Below are positions 7,335 through 10,900 of a stretch of DNA of 10,900 nt, one piece after another. How positions within the stretch are numbered: the first letter of the stretch is position 1; each line of letters begins with the position of its first letter. This stretch comes from JAWXVD01 sp044425705 (lineage in GTDB: Bacteria; Bacillota; Clostridia; Lachnospirales; Lachnospiraceae), in assembly GCA_044425705.1 (NCBI GenBank), contig JAWXVD010000115.1, positions 1 to 10,900 of the forward strand, given 5' to 3'. The position numbers were made by a program, and so were the translations under genes. The notes under the pieces were generated by a model, which was not told where the DNA came from, ran no database searches, and saw only the letters and a program-made list of their open reading frames with translations.

Positions 7335-8726
7335 CTATTGAATCGTAAATTCTGTTGTTTCATGTGCTGTTAAAAGTGCATCTTCAATAGACACGCCCAT
7401 CATCACTTCTGAAAGTGCAGTTGATATTGTAGATTGTGCATCGTAGTAATATACACCTGCTGGCACTGGAAGAATATGGCTTGAATATTCTACAATTTCT
7501 GTATAAATTTCTTGTCCACCGTAATTTTCAACACCTTGTGCATAAACTTCTGAATCACCTGCTGGAATCCATGTTGAAATAGCAACACAACCTTCTAAGA
7601 TAGTATCAAAGAAGTCTGCATTTCCTCCAAATGTATAGTTCAAGAAATCTGCTGCAAGTTCTACACTATCAGATGTTCCTGAAATTCCCCAGCTAGAACC
7701 ACCATTTTCAGAATAGTTCACTGTTTCATATCCTTCTACTTCAAGTCTTGGAACTGTTGTCATAGCCCATGTACCATAAAAATCTTCGTATGTTGCAAGA
7801 GAAGAAGCTGCCCAAGCACCATTAATATTTGCAACTGTTTTGCCTAATGACATATTGGTAGAAGTTTCATCACTACTGTTATTAACCATTAATACATTTT
7901 TTTCTTCCATTTCCATATAAATACTAAATGCTTCATAAAGCACTGCATTATCTTTAATGTTTACTGTTCCATCATCATTAAATAAACTAACTCCTGCAGT
8001 TTTAATCATAATGTTAATAATATCACCTAAGCTTGAAGTTACACCTAACATATTACAACCTGTTGCATCATAAACTTGTACGCCTAATTCAATGAATTCA
8101 TCCCAAGTAATATCAGTGAAATCTTCGATAGTTAACCCTGCTTCTGCAATAACATCTGTACGGATTGACATGATTGCCGCACCATTATCGAATGGAAGTG
8201 CATAATGTCTATCATCCACGATAGAATATTCTTGTGCTGCTGGACTAAATTCATCCCAAGCAAAACCAAGATCTGTTAAATCTGTAAATACATCAGGATA
8301 ATTTGTGATATTTTTTTGATATGCATTGTTTTGTAATAAGAAAATATCTGGTAAAATGCTGTAATCTCCTGAAGTTGCAGCTGTTACCATCAATGTTTGA
8401 ATATCTAACCAAGGTGTTTCAATAATATCAAGTGCAAAATCAGGATCAACTTCTTCTTGATAAATTTTTTCTGCTTCTCTCATAGCATAAATATTAAATT
8501 CTTCTGTCCAGCACATAACTGTTAAAGTATGGTCTGTACCATCTTCTGTAGAAGCTGCTGTTTCTTCTGCTGTTGTTTCCTCTGCTGTTGTTTCCTCTGC
8601 TGTTGTTTCCTCTGCTGTCGTTTCCTCTGTAGTTACCGACTCAGTTGTCGAGTCACTTGAAGTACCACATGCAACTAATGAAAATGCCATGGTAACACTT
8701 AGAAGTAATGCAATTACGTTTTTCAT
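7335..8726 (-). CDS. Sugar ABC transporter substrate-binding lipoprotein
   Basis: This 463-residue extracellular solute-binding protein of the MalE-like family 1 is anchored to the outer face of the membrane. Residues 1-20 are a lipoprotein signal peptide with lipobox LVAC and lipidated Cys20. Residues of about 21-60 form a low-complexity Ser/Thr/Glu/Ala linker with repeated ETTAE units. The binding fold begins at HTLTVMCW and contains the usual ALPFDNGAA and WDEFIELG regions. I chose ATG 8726, which has GGAGG 8 nt upstream and starts the signal peptide directly; an extension upstream would bury the signal sequence. It is the first gene of the operon, preceded by a leader of roughly 100 nt, and followed by an attenuator-like hairpin, consistent with high expression. 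The ligand cannot be read from sequence; the downstream GH2 suggests a beta-galactoside. Confidence 0.93.
   Translation of the reverse strand: MKNVIALLLSVTMAFSLVACGTSSDSTTESVTTEETTAEETTAEETTAEETTAEETAASTEDGTDHTLTVMCWTEEFNIYAMREAEKIYQEEVDPDFALDIIETPWLDIQTLMVTAATSGDYSILPDIFLLQNNAYQKNITNYPDVFTDLTDLGFAWDEFSPAAQEYSIVDDRHYALPFDNGAAIMSIRTDVIAEAGLTIEDFTDITWDEFIELGVQVYDATGCNMLGVTSSLGDIINIMIKTAGVSLFNDDGTVNIKDNAVLYEAFSIYMEMEEKNVLMVNNSSDETSTNMSLGKTVANINGAWAASSLATYEDFYGTWAMTTVPRLEVEGYETVNYSENGGSSWGISGTSDSVELAADFLNYTFGGNADFFDTILEGCVAISTWIPAGDSEVYAQGVENYGGQEIYTEIVEYSSHILPVPAGVYYYDAQSTISTALSEVMMGVSIEDALLTAHETTEFTIQ
8566..8625. repeat. Four tandem 15-bp repeats encoding the lipoprotein linker
   Basis: The unit TCTGCTGTTGTTTCC occurs at 8566, 8581, 8596 and 8611 (the last with one change), with diverged units on either side. 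On the minus strand each unit encodes one ETTAE block. The in-frame 15-bp period means slippage would change linker length without breaking the gene. Confidence 0.85.
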
Positions 8727-8762
8727 GTTTCTTTCCTCCATATAATATGTTTTTTGGGTTTT

Positions 8763-8777
8763 GTAATACGTTTCCAA
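8763..8777 (-). promoter_or_regulatory. Possible CcpA catabolite-response (cre-like) site
   Basis: On the minus strand TTGGAAACGTATTAC agrees with the degenerate cre pattern WTGNAANCGNWNNCW at the first 13 positions and misses the last two. It lies in the operon leader, downstream of the predicted start of transcription, where a cre could act as a roadblock. The second half-site is poor, so this is tentative. Confidence 0.25.
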
Positions 8778-8781
8778 CAAA

Positions 8782-8804
8782 TGTAACAAAACCTAGTTTT
8801 TACA
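8782..8804 (-). repeat. Imperfect inverted repeat in the operon leader
   Basis: TGTAA (8782-8786) and TTACA (8800-8804) flank an inner AAAAC/GTTTT pairing around CTA, with one unpaired base. In the minus-strand RNA this makes a hairpin in the 5' untranslated leader. As DNA it could instead be a dimeric repressor site. It has no T-run. Confidence 0.35.
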
Positions 8805-8830
8805 GTAATTTATTTCAACTTTCTGTAAGT

Positions 8831-8845
8831 TGTATAAATTTTACA
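8831..8845. promoter_or_regulatory. Candidate operator over the operon promoter
   Basis: TGTATAAATTTTACA is a near-perfect palindrome (six of seven base pairs) that covers the -10 box and predicted start site of the minus-strand promoter. Its position would block transcription if bound by the neighbouring LacI-family protein. LacI-family operators more often have a central CG, which this lacks, so the protein that binds it is uncertain. Confidence 0.35.
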
Positions 8846-8866
8846 CTGTATGTTACTTCTTGTCAA
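8838..8866 (-). promoter_or_regulatory. Sigma-A type promoter of the glycoside operon
   Basis: On the minus strand TTGACA (8866-8861) is separated by exactly 17 bp from TAAAAT (8843-8838), a consensus -35 and a 5/6 match -10. Transcription should start near 8831, leaving a leader of about 105 nt before the lipoprotein start codon. Confidence 0.7.
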
Positions 8867-8896
8867 TAACATATTTTTAAATTGTATTTTTTCATC

Positions 8897-8910
8897 ATTT
8901 TGCACAAAAT
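8897..8910. promoter_or_regulatory. Palindrome ATTTTGCACAAAAT, candidate regulator site
   Basis: Two perfect 6-bp arms (ATTTTG and CAAAAT) surround a CA centre. It lies about 30 bp upstream of the operon -35 box, in the divergent region. The left part ATTTTGCAC recurs in the arm of the hairpin at 7260. It is a plausible site for the LacI-family regulator, but no second good copy over the promoter was found. Confidence 0.35.
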
Positions 8911-8917
8911 ATAATTT

Positions 8918-8953
8918 AAAATACATAAATTTCATTAATAAACTATGTATTTT
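8918..8953. repeat. 10-bp inverted repeat in the divergent region
   Basis: AAAATACATA (8918-8927) and TATGTATTTT (8944-8953) are exact reverse complements separated by 16 bp. The half-site spacing (26 bp between arm starts) could suit a dimeric regulator or DNA cruciform. No T-run makes it a terminator. The surrounding 8867-9020 is otherwise very AT-rich with no gene. Confidence 0.45.
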
Positions 8954-9023
8954 TTACAAATTAACAGATCGTTTCATTTGATTTCTCTAGTTGCATTTCT
9001 ATTTTTTCAGTATTTTTCTAATT

Positions 9024-9098
9024 TTTACATTTATATTCTATTGTTTTTTACATTAAATAATTATTTTTTTACATTATTTTCTTGCATCTATTTACATT
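9024..9098 (+). repeat. Four phased TTTACATT repeats upstream of the regulator gene
   Basis: TTTACATT occurs at 9024, 9047, 9068 and 9091, i.e. every 21-23 bp, close to two helical turns. The last copy supplies the TTTACA -35 box of the regulator promoter. Phased T-rich tracts of this kind can bend DNA or provide sites for a protein on one face of the helix. Confidence 0.5.
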
Positions 9099-9118
9099 TA
9101 TATATTTTAGTATATAAT
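9091..9118 (+). promoter_or_regulatory. Promoter of the LacI-family regulator gene
   Basis: TTTACA (9091-9096) is 16 bp from a perfect TATAAT (9113-9118). Transcription would start near 9125, about 30 nt before the ATG at 9154. GGAG (9143-9146) is the ribosome binding site with a 7-nt spacer. Confidence 0.65.
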
Positions 9119-9153
9119 TGAATTATTAGACATAAAATGAATGGAGTAAGTTA

Positions 9154-10164
9154 ATGCAAAAAAAAGTTACTATCGAAGAAATTGCTCAAAGAGCAAATGT
9201 TTCAATCGCAACAGTATCTAGGATAATCAACAATAAAGGTTCTGTTAAAGAAGATACTCGGCAAAATATTTTAAACATTATGAATGAAATGAATTTTTCT
9301 CCCAAAACGCATAGTATATTAGCAGATTCCAAAAGCAAGTGCATACTACTTTGCGTACCAGACTTCCACAATCCTTTCATCGGATCTGTTATAAACGGCA
9401 TCCAAACATGTGCTAGAACAAACGGATACACCATCCTTGTTATGCAAGATAATCCAATTATCGGAATAAATTACGAAGAACTATTAAAAAATATTTCCAT
9501 TGCTGGAATCATCGTATTTTGCTCCATACCCAATGCAAAATCTCTAGAAGATTTATCATTACGTTGCCCCATAGTTGTGTGCTCTGAACGAGCTGAGAAT
9601 CACAGCATTTCCCATGTAGTAATCGACGATAAACAATCAGCTTACACGGCTGTTAATTACCTAATTTCAACCGGTTGTGAAAAAATCGCACTTTTTAACT
9701 GTAGTAAAAATTACAAATATGCAAGATATCGTGAAGAAGGTTATCTAGAAGCCATGAACGATGCTAATCTCAAGATTGATCCCGAAATGATGATTAATAT
9801 TTCCTCAGTGGACTATAAACTTGCATACTCAAATGCAGTTCTTCTATTGAGTAATGAGAAGAAACCAGATGCAATTTTTGCCTGTTCTGATGTATTTGCT
9901 GTAGCCATCATTAGCGCCGCTAACAAATTAGGAATTAAAATCCCCCAAGAGCTCAGTGTTATCGGTTTTGACAATACTTATTTATCAACTATGTCAGAAC
10001 CTACACTTACTACAATCGCTCAGCCTAGTTATCAATTAGGTTTTCAATCTTGCGAAATTCTTCTAGACAAGATATTGAATGATAACTCTACATTAAAGCA
10101 AATAACTTTAGAAACAGAATTAATAGTAAGAAAATCAACTAAATTGAATTTACATCAAAAATAA
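9154..10164 (+). CDS. LacI-family transcriptional regulator
   Basis: This 336-residue DNA-binding protein probably controls the divergent glycoside operon and perhaps itself. An N-terminal helix-turn-helix reads VTIEEIAQRANVSIATVSRIIN (about residues 5-26). The periplasmic-binding-protein-like effector domain shows HNPFIGSVINGI, VVIDDKQSAYTAVNYL, PDAIFACSDVFA, LSVIGFDN and LTTIAQPSYQLG, all in family order, and normal length. The hinge helix between them is unusual: after FSP it reads KTHSILADSK, lacking the common PNxxARxL pattern and apparently one residue shorter before the Leu. The start ATG follows GGAG at 7 nt spacing. The effector is unknown; a product of the imported glycoside is the natural guess. 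Confidence 0.93.
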   Translation: MQKKVTIEEIAQRANVSIATVSRIINNKGSVKEDTRQNILNIMNEMNFSPKTHSILADSKSKCILLCVPDFHNPFIGSVINGIQTCARTNGYTILVMQDNPIIGINYEELLKNISIAGIIVFCSIPNAKSLEDLSLRCPIVVCSERAENHSISHVVIDDKQSAYTAVNYLISTGCEKIALFNCSKNYKYARYREEGYLEAMNDANLKIDPEMMINISSVDYKLAYSNAVLLLSNEKKPDAIFACSDVFAVAIISAANKLGIKIPQELSVIGFDNTYLSTMSEPTLTTIAQPSYQLGFQSCEILLDKILNDNSTLKQITLETELIVRKSTKLNLHQK

Positions 10165-10306
10165 TTCTTTTAACAAACATTGATTCTAGCTATAGACAGC
10201 AACCTTTCTGATATCTCCTTGCAACTTCTCTATAGTGGCAGTGTAATTTATCTAATCTTGATTATACTAATCGTAATTATATAAATCATAGAAGGGAATC
10301 TTTATT
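10165..10306. other. Gap after the regulator gene, with repeat copy 2
   Basis: No gene and no convincing terminator for the regulator is visible here. The second copy of the dispersed repeat occupies 10207-10228. TTGATT (10258-10263) and TATAAA (10280-10285) with 16 bp between them, then GAAGGG (10291-10296), could be the old promoter and ribosome binding site of the decayed ATPase gene that follows. Confidence 0.4.
10207..10228. repeat. Copy 2 of a short dispersed repeat
   Basis: TCTGATATCTCCTTGCAACT followed by TC matches 325-347 with one indel and one substitution, in the same orientation. On the minus strand the wider stretch reads HCHYREVARRYQ in one frame, open but without a start codon. 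The two copies bracket the whole operon and regulator. Confidence 0.45.
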
Positions 10307-10628
10307 ATGTTTATAGGACGGGAACAAGAATTGAGTTTTCTGAAGAATCATTACGACTCAACTTCTGGTGAGTTAATTGTTCTGTATGGACGAAGACGAG
10401 GGTAAAACGGAGACTTCAAGAAAATTTTCCACAGATGACGGCGCCTAAGAACAGGCCAATTCTTCTCGTGGATTATACCAAGTTACAGATCACTTTTTTC
10501 GATTTTGGTATGCTTTTATATTTCCAAATCTCTCCGAATTAGAGAATGGAGATAGTGATGGTGTATGGGAATATGTGATTAAACCAGAATTGGATCAATG
10601 TATTTGTATCATATTTCACGACTACACT
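10307..10628 (+). pseudogene. Decayed AAA-family ATPase gene (DUF234 C-terminal domain)
   Basis: The start, MFIGREQELSFLKNHY then GELIVLYGRRRG, is the N-terminus of archaeal-type AAA ATPases whose next residues should be VGKTE, the Walker A motif. Here a stop (TAA 10403-10405) follows because the Val codon has lost two bases; shifting frame at 10401 restores GKTETSRKFS. That frame hits a stop at 10446, then continues with GLYQVTDHFFRFWYAFIFPN and LSELENGD, ending near LDQ, which is the DUF234 region normally several hundred residues further on. So the gene has a frameshift, a nonsense codon and a large internal deletion of most of the ATPase domain. An intact relative is about 450-470 residues. 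It retains a ribosome binding site (GAAGGG) but cannot make a functional enzyme. The 3' boundary is approximate; homology fades near 10625. Confidence 0.8.
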
Positions 10629-10642
10629 GTAAAATACAATAA

Positions 10643-10698
10643 TATAAATGGTCTAGTAAACATATCCCTTACGGAATATGTCTACTAGACCATTTATA
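10643..10698 (-). terminator. Long hairpin after the ABC exporter gene
   Basis: A 23-nt arm (10643-10665) pairs with 10676-10698 around a 10-nt loop. The single mismatch on the plus strand (A10659 opposite C10682) becomes a G-U pair in minus-strand RNA, so the stem is continuous only in the minus direction. It sits 31 bp past the exporter stop codon. The tail beyond it on the minus strand (TTATTGTATTTTA) is a poor T-run, so it may be an atypical terminator, an mRNA-stabilising structure or a small palindromic element. Confidence 0.5.
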
Positions 10699-10729
10699 TA
10701 CCTACTTCTGTAAATAGACTATACAAGTA

Positions 10730-10900
10730 TCAGTTTCCCCCATGCAACTGATCAAAAAATGCTTCCTGCTCTTGCTCTTCCCATTGTCCTGTATACAATT
10801 CGTAGTAATGGCCTTGCTTTTTCAATAGTTGTCTATGATTCCCTTGCTCTATAATCTTTCCATTTTCCACTACTAATATAATATCAGCGTTTTTTACTGT
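10730..10900 (-). CDS. ABC exporter ATP-binding/permease protein, C-terminal fragment
   Basis: The last 56 residues of a gene that continues past the window edge. The sequence VKNADIILVVENGKIIEQGN, then HRQLLKKQGHYYELYTGQW, is the end of the nucleotide-binding domain of fused ABC exporters: the D-I-I-L strand after the switch-loop His, the GKIIEQGNH turn and the final YxELY helix. This form is typical of multidrug/lipid-type half transporters, often encoded as heterodimeric pairs. The tail is acidic (EEQEQEAFFD) and ends HGGN before TGA at 10730-10732. It is transcribed toward the decayed ATPase and appears unrelated to the glycoside operon. Substrate cannot be inferred. Confidence 0.85.
   Translation of the reverse strand, partial: TVKNADIILVVENGKIIEQGNHRQLLKKQGHYYELYTGQWEEQEQEAFFDQLHGGN

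Noticed and set aside
8566..8625. Tandem repeats as a CRISPR-like array
   Set aside because: The units are contiguous without spacers and encode an in-frame lipoprotein linker.
10307..10405. 32-codon open frame as a real small protein
   Set aside because: It is the clear N-terminus of a DUF234-type ATPase cut off by a frameshift at Walker A, with downstream homology in another frame.

Overview
The window is AT-rich, low-GC DNA with strong AAGGAGG-type ribosome binding sites and a lipoprotein solute-binding protein carrying a Thr/Glu-rich linker. Together these suggest a Gram-positive anaerobe of the Clostridia, most likely Lachnospiraceae; the family assignment is inference.

Layout. The left edge (1-441) holds a Rho-independent terminator for something upstream, the C-terminal part of a RelE-type toxin that lacks its N-terminal region and antitoxin, and a hairpin that closes the operon arriving from the right. 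Positions 442-8726 are a six-gene operon on the minus strand. In transcription order it encodes a sugar-binding lipoprotein, two carbohydrate ABC permeases, a LacZ-type GH2 beta-galactosidase, a TIM-barrel sugar isomerase/epimerase-like protein, and a Gfo/Idh/MocA NAD(P)-dependent oxidoreductase. A 427-bp AT-rich divergent region (8727-9153) separates it from a plus-strand LacI-family regulator (9154-10164). The right edge is eroded: a decayed DUF234-type AAA ATPase gene (10307 to about 10628), a very long hairpin, and the 3' end of an ABC exporter gene on the minus strand.

How it fits together. The binding protein and permeases should import an oligosaccharide or glycoside, powered by an ATPase encoded elsewhere. 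The cytoplasmic GH2 enzyme (no signal peptide) would cleave it. The epimerase-like and oxidoreductase genes, stacked behind GH2 in place of galactose-kinase pathway genes, suggest further redox or isomerisation chemistry on the sugar. The LacI-type protein is the obvious local regulator. The operon promoter reads TTGACA-17-TAAAAT, and the regulator promoter reads TTTACA-16-TATAAT. A hairpin plus T-run after the binding-protein gene should make that gene more abundant than the permeases. The most interesting possibility is that GH2, oxidoreductase and TIM barrel form a keto-sugar type glycoside pathway. That is a hypothesis from gene content, not shown by the sequence.
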